64,000 nt of DNA from CAMPJM01 sp964440915 (GCA_964440915.1 CAYTTV010000008.1:20275-84274), one strand, 5' to 3'; shown: positions 18,760 through 28,364, numbered from the stretch's first letter. A program made the numbers and translations. The notes: generated from the sequence alone by a model not told the origin.

Positions 18760-19707
18760 TTATTGCGCCTGCAAAAGCATGGCCCCATAGGAGTACCCAC
18801 CTCCAAATACGGTTACAACAATATTGTCGCCCTTTTTGAATTTGTGGATGTTCTCGGCAATACCGATGGCGCATCCTGCACATCCCGTGTTACCTAAATA
18901 TTCCACATTGGAAATAACCCTCTCCATAGGCAAGGCTAAGGTTTTGGCTACATTTTTAGTAATCCGGTAGTTGGCCTGATGAGGGATAAAATAGGCTACA
19001 TCTTTTACGGTGCGATCGTTCTTTTTCAAAATATCTTGAGTGGCCTTGGCCATATACTCGCAAGCATGGATAAACACATCGCGGCCAAAGGGCATTTCAA
19101 AACCGCCGTCTATAGGCTTCAATACCACGCCTTCTTTGGCCTTGCCTACGTTTCCAGCACCTGCGGTGGCCACATCCTTTATGGCTATGTCATTATCGCC
19201 CACTTTTTCTTTTGACAACCATAAGGCAGCCGCTCCATCACCCCACAAGTGCCCCGCTACCGTGTCTTCATCTCGGCTGTAGGCGGTATTGTGTTCCGAT
19301 ACCACGACCAAGGCCTTTTCTGCCTTCCCTAAGGCGAAATACCCTTCCACAATTTCTATGGCATTCAATAAAGAAGAACAAGCCGAAGAAATGGTGACGA
19401 CAGGGATATCGCTTATGTTTAAATAATGCTGAATAGCATGCCCAAGTGTAAAAATCGTGTCATGCGGCGTATAGGTGGCACCTACAATCAACTGCACCTC
19501 CTCAATAGGGTAGGGAAGTGAAGCAAGTCCTTCAGCAACCGCAGCGATGCCCATCGTATGAGTATTCTCATGAGGAGAAGCCTTCCTGCGCTCCTTGATT
19601 CCCGTACGTTCAATGATCCAGTCTTTAGATAAATTATTGAGTTTGTTAAAATGTTCATTCGTAACTACTTGAGAAGGAAGATAGTACGATATGTGATTTA
19701 GGTGCAT
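18760..19707 (-). CDS. 3-oxoacyl-ACP synthase III (FabH-like) paralogue
   Basis: 315 residues with a thiolase fold. The active Cys110 is in SSACSSLLNAIE, the His in IPHQANYRI and the Asn in YLGNTGCAG, so the Cys-His-Asn triad of KAS III is complete. This copy differs from the canonical FabH at 26550: a shorter N-terminal half, and 'SACSS' plus 'NTGCAGCA' in place of 'NACSG' and 'NTTAAS'. It probably condenses an acyl-CoA starter with malonyl-ACP in fatty acid or a specialised lipid pathway, for example an alternative starter. Monocistronic, ending six bases from a convergent gene. Confidence 0.88.
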   Translation of the reverse strand: MHLNHISYYLPSQVVTNEHFNKLNNLSKDWIIERTGIKERRKASPHENTHTMGIAAVAEGLASLPYPIEEVQLIVGATYTPHDTIFTLGHAIQHYLNISDIPVVTISSACSSLLNAIEIVEGYFALGKAEKALVVVSEHNTAYSRDEDTVAGHLWGDGAAALWLSKEKVGDNDIAIKDVATAGAGNVGKAKEGVVLKPIDGGFEMPFGRDVFIHACEYMAKATQDILKKNDRTVKDVAYFIPHQANYRITKNVAKTLALPMERVISNVEYLGNTGCAGCAIGIAENIHKFKKGDNIVVTVFGGGYSYGAMLLQAQ

Positions 19708-19869
19708 AGTTGAGTTAATAATAATAGATAATAGGAACTTGGGAAGTAAGGAATAGGCTAGTTTATGATATTAGACCATGTCTGAAATCCAGTATGGATA
19801 TGAAGCGTCTTGTTTTGAATAGTCTATGGTCCTTTTAATCATTTTTGCAGTATAGTCAATTGTGTTTAG

Positions 19870-21189
19870 CTAATGCTTTAATATTTCTATTTCGCTTTCG
19901 ACGGCATTCATCGCGCCGCTAGGGCTGATTTCGGTTAGCTGTACGGATTTTACATCATTTACCAACACAGGATCATACTTGGCCCTTACTCTTATATAAT
20001 TTTCTGTATAGCCATGCATGTATCCATCTTCTATGTCTTCCTCAAATAGAACCCGCTTATGCTTCCCTATATTTTCTTCATAGAATTTTCGCCGCTTCTT
20101 TTCTGATAAAATTCTTAACATCTTGGAGCGCTTCTGCCTGGTTTTCAATGGTACACTGTTTTCCATTGTGGTAGCAAGGGTATTGGCCCTTTCCGAATAG
20201 CTAAATACGTGTAAGTAGGCGATGTTTAGTTCATTAAGGAAGTTATAGGTCTCCAAAAAGTCTTCGTCAGTCTCTCCTGGAAATCCAACGATTACATCTA
20301 CGCCTATACAACAATCTGGAATTAAAGATTTTATATAGTCCACCCGTTCGGCATATAATTCCCTCAAATACCTTCTGCGCATCAGCTTCAAGATCTTATT
20401 ACATCCCGATTGTAAGGGGATATGAAAATGAGGGACAAATTTTTGGGATGTAGAGACAAAAGCCACTATTTCCTCGTGCAAAAGATTGGGCTCTATAGAT
20501 GATATCCGAAATCGCTCAATGCCTTCAATGGAATCCAAGGCCTTTATCAGATCAATGAATTTCTCATCTCTTTGCCCATCGATCAAACCATAATCGCCAA
20601 TGTTCACACCGGTAAGCACTATTTCCTTTGCACCGCTTTGGGCTATTTCCTTTGCGGTGGCCATTATGTTTTCAATGCTATCGCTTCGGCTTGCGCCTCT
20701 GGCAAGCGGTATTGTACAAAAGGAGCAGGAATAGTCACACCCATCTTGCACCTTCATAAAGGTACGGGTGCGGTCACCGTAAGAAAAGGCATTGTTGAAA
20801 CGGTTGGCCTCCTTGATATCGGTCGCCAGCACTTTAGGGCTTTTCTCCCTGACAAATCCATCGAGCAGGTCTATGAGCCTGAACTTTTCAGCAGCACCGA
20901 GTACCGCATCAACGCCAGGGATTTCTGAAATCTCTTTGGGCTTAAGCTGTGCATAACAACCTATAATGGTAACGTAGGCGTCGGGAGAGATTTTTCGGGC
21001 CTCTTTTACTACTTTAACACACTTTTTGTCGGCATTGTCGGTAACCGAGCAGGTGTTTATAATAAATATGTCAGGTGTGTCTGTAAAGTCAACCTTTTTG
21101 TAGCCTTTTTCCTCAAAAAGCCGGGCAATTGTAGAGGTTTCGGAAAAATTAAGCTTACAGCCTAACGTATAAAAAGCTACTTTCTTCAT
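19870..21189 (-). CDS. mtaB: tRNA t6A37 methylthiotransferase MtaB
   Basis: About 439 residues from the ATG at 21189 (the frame extends four codons to a GTG). N-terminal UPF0004 domain with Cys in TLGCKLNFSETS and NTCSVTDNADKKC and IIGCYAQLKP; radical SAM core with CDYSCSFC (CxxxCxxC, binding the second 4Fe-4S cluster) and ARGASRS; C-terminal TRAM region. It adds a methylthio group to N6-threonylcarbamoyl-adenosine 37 in tRNAs reading ANN codons. The TLGCKLN start phrase and the DKKCVKVVKEA segment separate MtaB from MiaB and RimO. Single gene in this window. Confidence 0.92.
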   Translation of the reverse strand: MKKVAFYTLGCKLNFSETSTIARLFEEKGYKKVDFTDTPDIFIINTCSVTDNADKKCVKVVKEARKISPDAYVTIIGCYAQLKPKEISEIPGVDAVLGAAEKFRLIDLLDGFVREKSPKVLATDIKEANRFNNAFSYGDRTRTFMKVQDGCDYSCSFCTIPLARGASRSDSIENIMATAKEIAQSGAKEIVLTGVNIGDYGLIDGQRDEKFIDLIKALDSIEGIERFRISSIEPNLLHEEIVAFVSTSQKFVPHFHIPLQSGCNKILKLMRRRYLRELYAERVDYIKSLIPDCCIGVDVIVGFPGETDEDFLETYNFLNELNIAYLHVFSYSERANTLATTMENSVPLKTRQKRSKMLRILSEKKRRKFYEENIGKHKRVLFEEDIEDGYMHGYTENYIRVRAKYDPVLVNDVKSVQLTEISPSGAMNAVESEIEILKH

Positions 21190-21375
21190 TGTATGACGCA
21201 CTCCTCAAAGGTTGTTTTGTGCGATATTTTTCTTTTCATTCTAGTAGGTTTGCCTATTTTGAAGACTATGGCCTTTCTTTGAGATTCTCCTGCATTTTCC
21301 GCACATAAAAAACACAAAGTGGCAGCGAATAGTCACTGCATACCCTCATTGACCTAGGAAACCTTAATAAAGCCG

Positions 21376-21404
21376 CAAAGTTAAGTATTTTTCCTATTTT
21401 TCAA
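21376..21404 (-). promoter_or_regulatory. Possible promoter upstream of mtaB
   Basis: On the minus strand TTG (21402-21404), 18 bases, TAACTTTG (21376-21383), a full match to the -7 TAnnTTTG box. It overlaps the stop of the LtaS-like gene and would give mtaB a leader of about 180 bases. Confidence 0.4.
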
Positions 21405-23232
21405 GGAAATCTTGAAAGGAAAGCTGCATATATGCCTTAGAAAATTGAGAATCATCTTGTGGCATCTGCTCATCCTTGTTTATAAACCTTTTTCCAGCGT
21501 TGTCATAGGTTTGAAATCCAGCTTTGCTAATGTGGCCAAAACCGTCATTAAAGACGTAATGGACAAAGGCATTCGTTTCGGAATTTAAAATATCCTTGCT
21601 CCATTTATAGTGTTCAGAGGGAAGCTCTACTTGCCGCAAAAGCGTAGCTGCCAGGTCTGTTTGAGAAGAAAAAGTGTCAATAACGGTATCTTGGAACGAC
21701 ACCGCACCCCCAAGCCAAAGCATAGGAATGTGAAATTTTTCCCTGTCATGATTTTTTGACGCCATGGGCATTCTATGGCCATGGTCTGCCACAATAATAA
21801 TCAGCGTGTTCTCATATAATGGCATTTGTTTCAACTTCTGCAAGAAATCTCCCAAAGATTTATCCGTATAATAAAGAGAGTTCAGAAACAAGCTTTCTTC
21901 GTCTTGCCCTTTTATTTTTGTTTCCATAGGCACTTCAAAAGGCTCATGGCTACTCAACGTGAATATTGTAGTGAAAAATGGCTCTTGTGCCGCTTTAAGG
22001 TCATCCAAAACCCTGTCAAAAACCACATGGTCGTGTGCGCCCCATTTAGAATTCCAGTCCTTCCGCTCGAATTCGTTCTTGCCCACAATATTGTCAAAAC
22101 CTCCATTTACGAGGTAGGATTTTATGTTGGCAAATGCTAGCTCCCCACCATAATAAAAAGCGGTACTGTAACCCGCCGCTTCAAAATCTCGGCTCAGCAT
22201 AGGGAGCTTGGATGATTTGGAAGGCAATTTGATAATAGATTGCGCCGGCTGCGCAGGATAACCACTCAATATGCTGATGATGCCTTTGTCGCTGCGGTCT
22301 CCTGATGCATAAAAATTGCTAAACAGAACACCTTCTTTGGTGAGTTTTTCAAATTGAGGAGTAACGTAATTCAATCCTCCTAATGATTCTACTGCTTTTG
22401 CCGTCAGGCTTTCCCACATGATCAGCAAGACATTCGGCCGTGTCGTGTTCAGAAGTACAGCTTTACTGCTGTCTTTTACATTCAAATGCGTTTCTAACAA
22501 CTTTTGTGCTTCGCCCTCCTCCATAAAAATGTAAGGATTGGTTTTGTCATGGGTTTTTCGCATCACTGCATTGAAAAAATTCCATGGAACATTGATAGCA
22601 GCTTGATTGGCAAAGCTATTGTCAGAGAAATAGGCATCGCTTACATTTAAGGGCGCTAATTGCAACCCACCCCTAATAGGGATAATGAGAGATGCGGTAA
22701 TGAATAAGAATAATGGCAATATAATAGGGGATGTTTTCTCCGCCCTTTGTAAAATCACATCAACCTTTTTTAACATCAACCAGATGAAAGCACTCACGGC
22801 AGCAGTGAAAACAAGCAATAGCAGCCCAATGGGGGAAGCACCGGCAGAAGCCAGCATTTCGTTGGGGGTGTCCATGTATATCAATGGCGTAGCATCTAAT
22901 CTAAAGCCCCAAGCGTTGAAAAGTTCCAGGTCTGTTACGCAGAGTAGGCCTATAATGATTGAAACCCCTATCGTATACCATTTGATGATAGGTCGGATGT
23001 ATCCAATACCAACAACAGTTGAAAGGCTGATTAATAAAAAAGGAATTGCCGAAATATAGGCACTGAAAGACAGATCCATACGCATGCCGTTAAAGAACAC
23101 GCCTGCTAAAAGTTGGGGCGATAGTGCTTTAGCATGTTCATAATGATAAAGTAAGAATATGGCTTTGAAACCTAAGAAGAATATAAACCAAATGCCCAGA
23201 TAGCTGGTCAAAAAGGTCAATCTGTTTTTCAT
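21394..23232 (-). CDS. LtaS/sulfatase-family membrane phosphotransferase
   Basis: About 612 residues from the ATG at 23232 (MKNRLTF..); the frame runs nine codons further upstream. Five N-terminal membrane helices (to about residue 165) are followed by an extracytoplasmic alkaline-phosphatase-superfamily domain: RPNVLLIMWESLTAKAVES, the nucleophile region ASGDRSDKGIISILSG, and a metal site VADHGHRMP. The layout is that of lipoteichoic acid synthase LtaS and of OpgB/phosphoethanolamine transferases. Bacteroidota make no lipoteichoic acid, so transfer of a phospho-alcohol group to a periplasmic glycan or lipid is more likely. A second member lies at 30934. Confidence 0.88.
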   Translation of the reverse strand: MKNRLTFLTSYLGIWFIFFLGFKAIFLLYHYEHAKALSPQLLAGVFFNGMRMDLSFSAYISAIPFLLISLSTVVGIGYIRPIIKWYTIGVSIIIGLLCVTDLELFNAWGFRLDATPLIYMDTPNEMLASAGASPIGLLLLVFTAAVSAFIWLMLKKVDVILQRAEKTSPIILPLFLFITASLIIPIRGGLQLAPLNVSDAYFSDNSFANQAAINVPWNFFNAVMRKTHDKTNPYIFMEEGEAQKLLETHLNVKDSSKAVLLNTTRPNVLLIMWESLTAKAVESLGGLNYVTPQFEKLTKEGVLFSNFYASGDRSDKGIISILSGYPAQPAQSIIKLPSKSSKLPMLSRDFEAAGYSTAFYYGGELAFANIKSYLVNGGFDNIVGKNEFERKDWNSKWGAHDHVVFDRVLDDLKAAQEPFFTTIFTLSSHEPFEVPMETKIKGQDEESLFLNSLYYTDKSLGDFLQKLKQMPLYENTLIIIVADHGHRMPMASKNHDREKFHIPMLWLGGAVSFQDTVIDTFSSQTDLAATLLRQVELPSEHYKWSKDILNSETNAFVHYVFNDGFGHISKAGFQTYDNAGKRFINKDEQMPQDDSQFSKAYMQLSFQDFLEK

Positions 23233-23624
23233 AACACAAATCTCACATAAATTTATCAATTTGGAAACAATACAATGCCGTATGGATGTAATATTCTTTA
23301 GTGAAAGCGGTATATAAAAGGTAATTGAATAAAAAAGCCTATTGCAGGCCTGCTTATGTTAGATGTATCATGCATTAACGCTTTGACTATGAAATACTGC
23401 TCATCTTCAAGAATACTATGTCTGAAAAGGCTAAATTGTGCTAGTAGTGCCTAACGACTTTCAGTTCGGTGTCTTAGGTCATGTTTTTTTAGTTCAGGAT
23501 GATTTTTAAACTTGTTTTACACTTTTAATAGTTTTTTTTGCGCCACATCGTTATTTTTTCATTGATAAAAGTATAAAAGGTAAAATTTATATTAGTTTTG
23601 CCGTTCTAACTATCCTTCACACAC
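23233..23624. other. Divergent intergenic region, glnN leader
   Basis: 392 bases between the divergent LtaS-like and glnN genes. AT-rich; holds the putative glnN -7 box at 23593. No ORF and no strong hairpin was seen. Confidence 0.4.
23593..23600 (+). promoter_or_regulatory. Putative glnN -7 element
   Basis: TAGTTTTG matches TAnnTTTG and lies 24 bases before the glnN ATG. The nearest TTG upstream is 28 bases away, too far for a standard -33, so only the -7 box is proposed. Confidence 0.35.
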
Positions 23625-25814
23625 ATGGCATTAATAAGATTTAGAGCACTGCAAGAAGTACAACGTCGTCAGCCCATAGACGTAACTCCGCCATCAACCA
23701 AAATATCTGATTTCTTTGGAGAAAATGTATATGGCAAGGAAGCCATGCGCAATACCCTGCCATCGGATATATTTAAAGTTTTGATGCGCACTATTGAAAA
23801 AGGAGGCAGGATCGAAAGTAACGTAGCCAATTCGGTAGCTGCCGCCATGAAAACCTGGGCCATGGACAAAGGCGCAACCCACTACTCGCACTGGTTCCAG
23901 CCCCTGACAGGCTCTACTGCCGAAAAGCACGATGCTTTTTTCGAGCCCTCCATCACTGGAAAGAGTATGGAAACTTTCAAAGGCACTGCTTTGGTACAGC
24001 AAGAGCCCGATGCATCGTCTTTCCCTCATGGAGGCATACGCAATACATTTGAAGCTAGGGGCTATACTGCCTGGGATCCTTCTTCTCCAGCCTTTATCAT
24101 CGAAAATGGTAATGTGAAGACCCTCTGTATTCCCACCATTTTTGTTTCTTATACGGGAGAAGCATTAGATTATAAAGCTCCTTTGCTCAAAAGTCTTACG
24201 CTATTGGACAAGGCCGCTGTAGACATATGCAATGAATATTTTGATAAGAGCGTCACTAGGGTAAATGTTTCACTTGGCATCGAGCAGGAATATTTCCTTA
24301 TCGACAGGGCGTTGTATGATGCAAGGCCTGATCTTATTATGACCGGTAGGACCTTATTTGGGCACTCGCCTGCTAAAGGGCAGCAGATGGGCGATCACTA
24401 CTTCGGATCTATTCCAAGAAGGGTGCACCGCTTTATGGTAGACTTTGAGACGGAGGCATTGCGTTTGGGGATTCCAATCCGAACAAGGCACAATGAAGTA
24501 GCCCCCAGCCAGTTTGAATGTGCACCTTTGTATGAAGAGGCCAATCTTGCTATTGACCACAACCAACTGCTGATGGACTTGATGGCAAAAGTAGCAGAAA
24601 GACATTCTTTCAAAGTCATTTTGCATGAAAAGCCATTTTCTCACGTCAATGGTAGTGGTAAGCACTGTAATTGGTCACTTATCACTAATTTAGGCAGGAA
24701 CTTATTGGCACCTACCAGTAAGGCGAAGGAAAATTTGCAATTCCTCACGTTTTTTGTCAACACCTTAAAGGCCGTGCATGACCACAATGACCTAGTGAGG
24801 GCATCAACGGCTTCGGCCAGCAACGACCACAGGTTGGGGGCTAATGAGGCACCACCGGCTATCATTTCGGCTTTTATAGGCTCTCAACTGACAGAGGTGC
24901 TAAACGAACTGGAAAAGAACGCCAAGATTAAAATTGACAAGGGAGACAACCTCTATATGAAACTGGGAATCAATAAGATCCCACCAATCTTGAAAGACAA
25001 TACAGACCGCAACAGAACATCTCCATTTGCATTTACGGGCAATAAGTTTGAGCTCCGTGCCGTAGGCTCTTCTGCCAATTCTGCTTCTTCTATTATCGTA
25101 CTCAATACAATAGTGGCAGACCAATTGATCAAGTTCAAAAAGGAGGTGGATGCAAAGATCAAAAAAGGGGAAAAGAAAGAAGTAGCTATTGTGAATATCC
25201 TGAGAGACTACATTAAAAAATCTAAAGCTATAAGGTTTGAAGGAAACGGCTACTCAGAAGAATGGGAAAAAGAAGCATTAGAAAGAGGACTTTCTAACGC
25301 AAAGAATACAGTAGATGCATTGGACGCTTTCCTTACCGATAAGTCAAAGGCCCTTTTTATCGATAATGGCATATTTACGGAAATTGAGCTGGAAGCAAGA
25401 AATGAAATACAGTGGGAGAATTACGCCAAGATAATCCAGATTGAATCGAGGGTAATGGGCGACTTGGTAATGAACCATATAATCCCAACGGCCATCAATT
25501 ATCAAAACCGATTAATAGATAACGTAAAAGGATTAAAAGAAATAGGTTTAGACCCTGCCGAAAGTGGTGTGATTGATTCAATTCAGGAGATTTCTATGAG
25601 AATCAAGACCATCAAAACCAAGGTGCACGACATGATCGAAACAAGGAAGATCGCCAACAAACTCGACGATCCACGGGAGCATGCTGCCATGTATTGCTTC
25701 GAAGTGAAGGCTTTCTTCGATGAGATACGTTATCATGTAGATAAATTGGAGCTGCTTGTAGCCGATGAAGAATGGCCATTGGTTAAAAACAGGGAACTCA
25801 TGTTCCTGAGATAG
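23625..25814 (+). CDS. glnN: Glutamine synthetase, type III
   Basis: 729 residues, the size of GSIII enzymes (about 700-730) rather than the 450-470 of GSI. It makes glutamine from glutamate, ammonia and ATP in the cytoplasm. Recognisable segments: the GSIII N-terminal domain (FGENVYGKEAMRNTLP, HYSHWFQPLTGSTAEKHD), SFPHGGIRNTFEARGYTAWD, the metal-binding SLGIEQEYFLID, RHNEVAPSQFECAP, and the ATP/glutamate site HVNGSGKHCNWSL. Adenylylation does not act on this type, so control is likely transcriptional or by feedback. Single gene with a following hairpin. Confidence 0.97.
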   Translation: MALIRFRALQEVQRRQPIDVTPPSTKISDFFGENVYGKEAMRNTLPSDIFKVLMRTIEKGGRIESNVANSVAAAMKTWAMDKGATHYSHWFQPLTGSTAEKHDAFFEPSITGKSMETFKGTALVQQEPDASSFPHGGIRNTFEARGYTAWDPSSPAFIIENGNVKTLCIPTIFVSYTGEALDYKAPLLKSLTLLDKAAVDICNEYFDKSVTRVNVSLGIEQEYFLIDRALYDARPDLIMTGRTLFGHSPAKGQQMGDHYFGSIPRRVHRFMVDFETEALRLGIPIRTRHNEVAPSQFECAPLYEEANLAIDHNQLLMDLMAKVAERHSFKVILHEKPFSHVNGSGKHCNWSLITNLGRNLLAPTSKAKENLQFLTFFVNTLKAVHDHNDLVRASTASASNDHRLGANEAPPAIISAFIGSQLTEVLNELEKNAKIKIDKGDNLYMKLGINKIPPILKDNTDRNRTSPFAFTGNKFELRAVGSSANSASSIIVLNTIVADQLIKFKKEVDAKIKKGEKKEVAIVNILRDYIKKSKAIRFEGNGYSEEWEKEALERGLSNAKNTVDALDAFLTDKSKALFIDNGIFTEIELEARNEIQWENYAKIIQIESRVMGDLVMNHIIPTAINYQNRLIDNVKGLKEIGLDPAESGVIDSIQEISMRIKTIKTKVHDMIETRKIANKLDDPREHAAMYCFEVKAFFDEIRYHVDKLELLVADEEWPLVKNRELMFLR

Positions 25815-25834
25815 TCAATAAAACAGGATATAGA

Positions 25835-25862
25835 AAAGGAGCAGTTTTTTCGCTGCTCCTTT
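25835..25862 (+). terminator. Terminator of glnN
   Basis: AAAGGAGCAG pairs fully with CTGCTCCTTT across an eight-base T-rich loop, 20 bases after the glnN stop. T-runs are short on both sides, so it may serve the convergent gene too. Confidence 0.65.
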
Positions 25863-25898
25863 AAACTGGCTTAAACGTCTGTTTTCAATGCGCCCGCC

Positions 25899-26519
25899 TT
25901 ACTCTTTCGAGGAAATTACCTTCCAAAAAAAATCAAATGTTTCCGCAGAAAATTCAGCAAGTTGATCGTATTTTTCTAGAGGGAGTTTTCGGCTTATTTT
26001 TATAAAATCTTTAGTGGCTATCCACTCCTTAAGTTTTTCTATGGGGATTTCTTGGGTGAGCCGGTAATTCTCTTTTCCGTAGTGGTATTCCCATGGGGTA
26101 GGAGCAACACAAAAAAACACATCGTTTCTTAGGTTTGACAGGTTGTTCAACAGATTGTCGCGAAACTTTTCCAGAGCCGTACCTTGTAGATGCAACGTAC
26201 AGCTCAGAAAATTGCCCCACCAGAACATGGTGCGGTAAGCAAAAATGGCGTCTTGGCTGAACTGCCTGGGGAAGTCTAAAACCAAATAGGGGAGGTCCTG
26301 GTAATTTTCCCCTCTAGAGATTTTTCCTGATCTGGCTAAAGTGTATTCGGTTAGTGTTTTGCTTTTAGTGAAGACAATGGGACGCAATTTATTCTCCGTT
26401 TCGATCAGAAGTTGGTGGATCTTTTTGATGACGGACTGTTTTATTCTCAAAAGCCTTTCGTCCTGCACCAACGCCATCTCCTCGTCCGAAAATACAATAT
26501 TTCCGTCTCCAGCATTCAT
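25899..26519 (-). CDS. Hypothetical protein (206 aa), FabH-linked
   Basis: Soluble, no signal peptide; N-terminal helical part (LLRIKQSVIKKIHQLL) and a central aromatic segment (FAYRTMFWWGNFLSCTLHLQG, key TMFWWGNF). The protein ends with FDFFWKVISSKE. I do not recognise a characterised family, though the sequence looks like a real conserved protein. It is encoded 30 bases downstream of fabH on the same strand and is probably cotranscribed with it. A role linked to lipid metabolism is only a guess from position. Confidence 0.7.
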   Translation of the reverse strand: MNAGDGNIVFSDEEMALVQDERLLRIKQSVIKKIHQLLIETENKLRPIVFTKSKTLTEYTLARSGKISRGENYQDLPYLVLDFPRQFSQDAIFAYRTMFWWGNFLSCTLHLQGTALEKFRDNLLNNLSNLRNDVFFCVAPTPWEYHYGKENYRLTQEIPIEKLKEWIATKDFIKISRKLPLEKYDQLAEFSAETFDFFWKVISSKE

Positions 26520-26549
26520 TTATAGGAATCTTTGCATGTTAGTCACTTA

Positions 26550-27542
26550 TCAAAACTGTATTAAAGCCGATGCCCAAGTAAAGCCACTGCCAAAAGCCGC
26601 CATGCATAGCAACGTGCCTTCTGCAATTTTTCCTTCTTGCCAGGCCTCGCTCATGGCTATGGGAATAGAGGCAGCAGTGGTATTGCCGTAGCGCATAATG
26701 TTGTTATAAACCTTATCATCGCTAAACCCAAGCTGCTCCTGCAAATAGTTGCTGATCCTCAAATTAGCTTGATGGGGAATTAGCAGGTCGATATCTTCCT
26801 TATTTAGCTTATTAGCCTCTAACGCTTCCATGATTACCTCCTGAAACCGAACGATAGCATGTTTGAAAACCATATTGCCATTCATATGTGCCCTTATGCC
26901 GTCTTCATCAATCATGTCTTTTGTAAGCCGATTTTTTCTGCTGCTGCCAGGATCTTTTATGTAGAGTTCTTCAGCAAAGCGGCCATCGGCATGCAAATGC
27001 GTAGACAGGATACCAGGATTACGTTCGGCTTGTAGGACAACAGCCCCTGCGCCGTCTCCAAAAATTACCGAAACAGCACGTCCCCGATCACTGAGGTCCA
27101 TAGCAGAAGATTGGATTTCAGCTCCTACCACCAATATGGTCTTGTACATGCCTGTTTTAATGAACTGATCCGCAACAGAAATGCCGTAAATGAACCCCGA
27201 GCAGGCATTGCGAATGTCTAGTGCTCCAATGCTTTCCAGTCCTAGTTCACGCTGCATTAATACACCTGATCCAGGGAAGAAATAATCGGGCGTAATGGTA
27301 GCAAAAACAATGAAATCCACATCGGCAGTGGTAAGACCAGCTCGCTCCAGCGCCATTCTTGAAGCGTGGGCAGCCATTCCCGCCACTGTATCTTTTTCAG
27401 GATCAAAAAAACGCCTTTCTTTGATGCCCGTCCTTTCGGTTATCCAAGCATCACTCGTGTCCATTACCTTGCTAAGGTCGTCGTTGGTGACAACTCTTTC
27501 TGGTACATAATGACCAATTCCTTTTATTTTTGAATAATTCAT
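26550..27542 (-). CDS. fabH: 3-oxoacyl-ACP synthase III
   Basis: 330 residues. Full KAS III triad: Cys114 in DIRNACSGFIYG, His in LIPHQANLRI and Asn in RYGNTTAASIP; the acetyl-CoA-type entrance motif TSDAWITERTGIKERR is also present. It condenses acyl-CoA with malonyl-ACP to start fatty acid synthesis. In Bacteroidota, branched starter units from leucine or valine are usual. Compared with the paralogue at 18760 this is the canonical enzyme. It heads a probable two-gene unit with the 206-aa protein; the putative -7 box TACTTTTG lies 22 bases upstream. Confidence 0.93.
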   Translation of the reverse strand: MNYSKIKGIGHYVPERVVTNDDLSKVMDTSDAWITERTGIKERRFFDPEKDTVAGMAAHASRMALERAGLTTADVDFIVFATITPDYFFPGSGVLMQRELGLESIGALDIRNACSGFIYGISVADQFIKTGMYKTILVVGAEIQSSAMDLSDRGRAVSVIFGDGAGAVVLQAERNPGILSTHLHADGRFAEELYIKDPGSSRKNRLTKDMIDEDGIRAHMNGNMVFKHAIVRFQEVIMEALEANKLNKEDIDLLIPHQANLRISNYLQEQLGFSDDKVYNNIMRYGNTTAASIPIAMSEAWQEGKIAEGTLLCMAAFGSGFTWASALIQF

Positions 27543-27564
27543 AACGATATGGTGATCAATTGTG

Positions 27565-27572
27565 CAAAAGTA
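27565..27572 (-). promoter_or_regulatory. Putative fabH -7 element
   Basis: TACTTTTG on the minus strand, a full TAnnTTTG match, 22 bases before the fabH ATG. No convincing -33 TTTG at the usual distance. Confidence 0.4.
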
Positions 27573-27625
27573 AGGAAAATAAAATTGGAGCGTTAATGCT
27601 CTACAGAGGCAAGACGCAGTGCCAA

Positions 27626-28324
27626 TTAGTTAAACAACGTATAATTGCCAAACTGGTCTGCTGCTGGAGCAGGTCTAAGCAACTCCGGCCTGTCATTCTC
27701 CAGGTTGTTCAAAAGCGAAGATACCGTATAAGAACTCATCGTTTGTGATGGATAGGGCTTCAACAGCTTTATCCACTCATCCACAGATAAGTCGTTGTTC
27801 AACCATTTCTTTTCGTCTTCCCTAGCGACTATTGCCGGCATATTTAAATTCATTTCCTTAGTGATGTCATTTGCCTCGGTAGTGATGATGGAAAATGTAT
27901 ATACCATGCCCTCTTCATCATCTTCGTACTCTTCCCACAATCCTGCGAAGGCAAATATCTTAGGTGCTTCCAATACAAACCGATAAGGAACTACTCCTTT
28001 TTTGGAGACATTCTTCCAATCATAAAAACCGTCGGCAGGTATAAGGCACCTCCTCTGGTGCAACGCTTTGGAAGCTGAAGCTTTTTGCAACAATGTTTCC
28101 GCTTTTGTATTATAAAGCTTAGGACTAAGCGATTTGTTTTTGGCAAATTTTGGCACAACCCCCCAATAAAAGAAAGAAAGTCCTTCTGGGTTGTCATTGG
28201 TGATCACGGGCAAGATTTGTGTGGGAGCAGCATTGTACCGGCTTCGGTAGGCTTCGGGCACGTCTATATCAAATCTTTCGGCAAGTTCTGCGGCAGTGGA
28301 GCTTATACTATATCTTCTGCACAT
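27626..28324 (-). CDS. HMCES/YedK (SRAP) family protein with substituted catalytic residues
   Basis: 232 residues, full SRAP length. The family senses abasic sites in single-stranded DNA through a thiazolidine link to its N-terminal Cys2, which is present here (MCRRYS), as is the conserved Asn72 (YNTKAET). Two other catalytic positions differ: the Glu of the usual GFYEW motif is Asp102 (GFYDW), and the His of the usual A-N-x6-H-x-x-MP pattern (H160 in E. coli YedK, from memory) is Asn159 (MNLNMP). Spacing between these positions matches YedK, so the replacements look real. It may still cross-link DNA but be slow in reversal, or be a binding-only paralogue. The mature protein needs removal of Met1. 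Single gene. Confidence 0.9.
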   Translation of the reverse strand: MCRRYSISSTAAELAERFDIDVPEAYRSRYNAAPTQILPVITNDNPEGLSFFYWGVVPKFAKNKSLSPKLYNTKAETLLQKASASKALHQRRCLIPADGFYDWKNVSKKGVVPYRFVLEAPKIFAFAGLWEEYEDDEEGMVYTFSIITTEANDITKEMNLNMPAIVAREDEKKWLNNDLSVDEWIKLLKPYPSQTMSSYTVSSLLNNLENDRPELLRPAPAADQFGNYTLFN

Positions 28325-28364
28325 AAAAAATGTATGGTCAATGAGGTGAATTCGTCTGAATAGT

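Noticed and set aside
21190..21201. GTG at 21201 as the start of mtaB
   Set aside because: An ATG four codons later gives the standard MtaB N-terminus.
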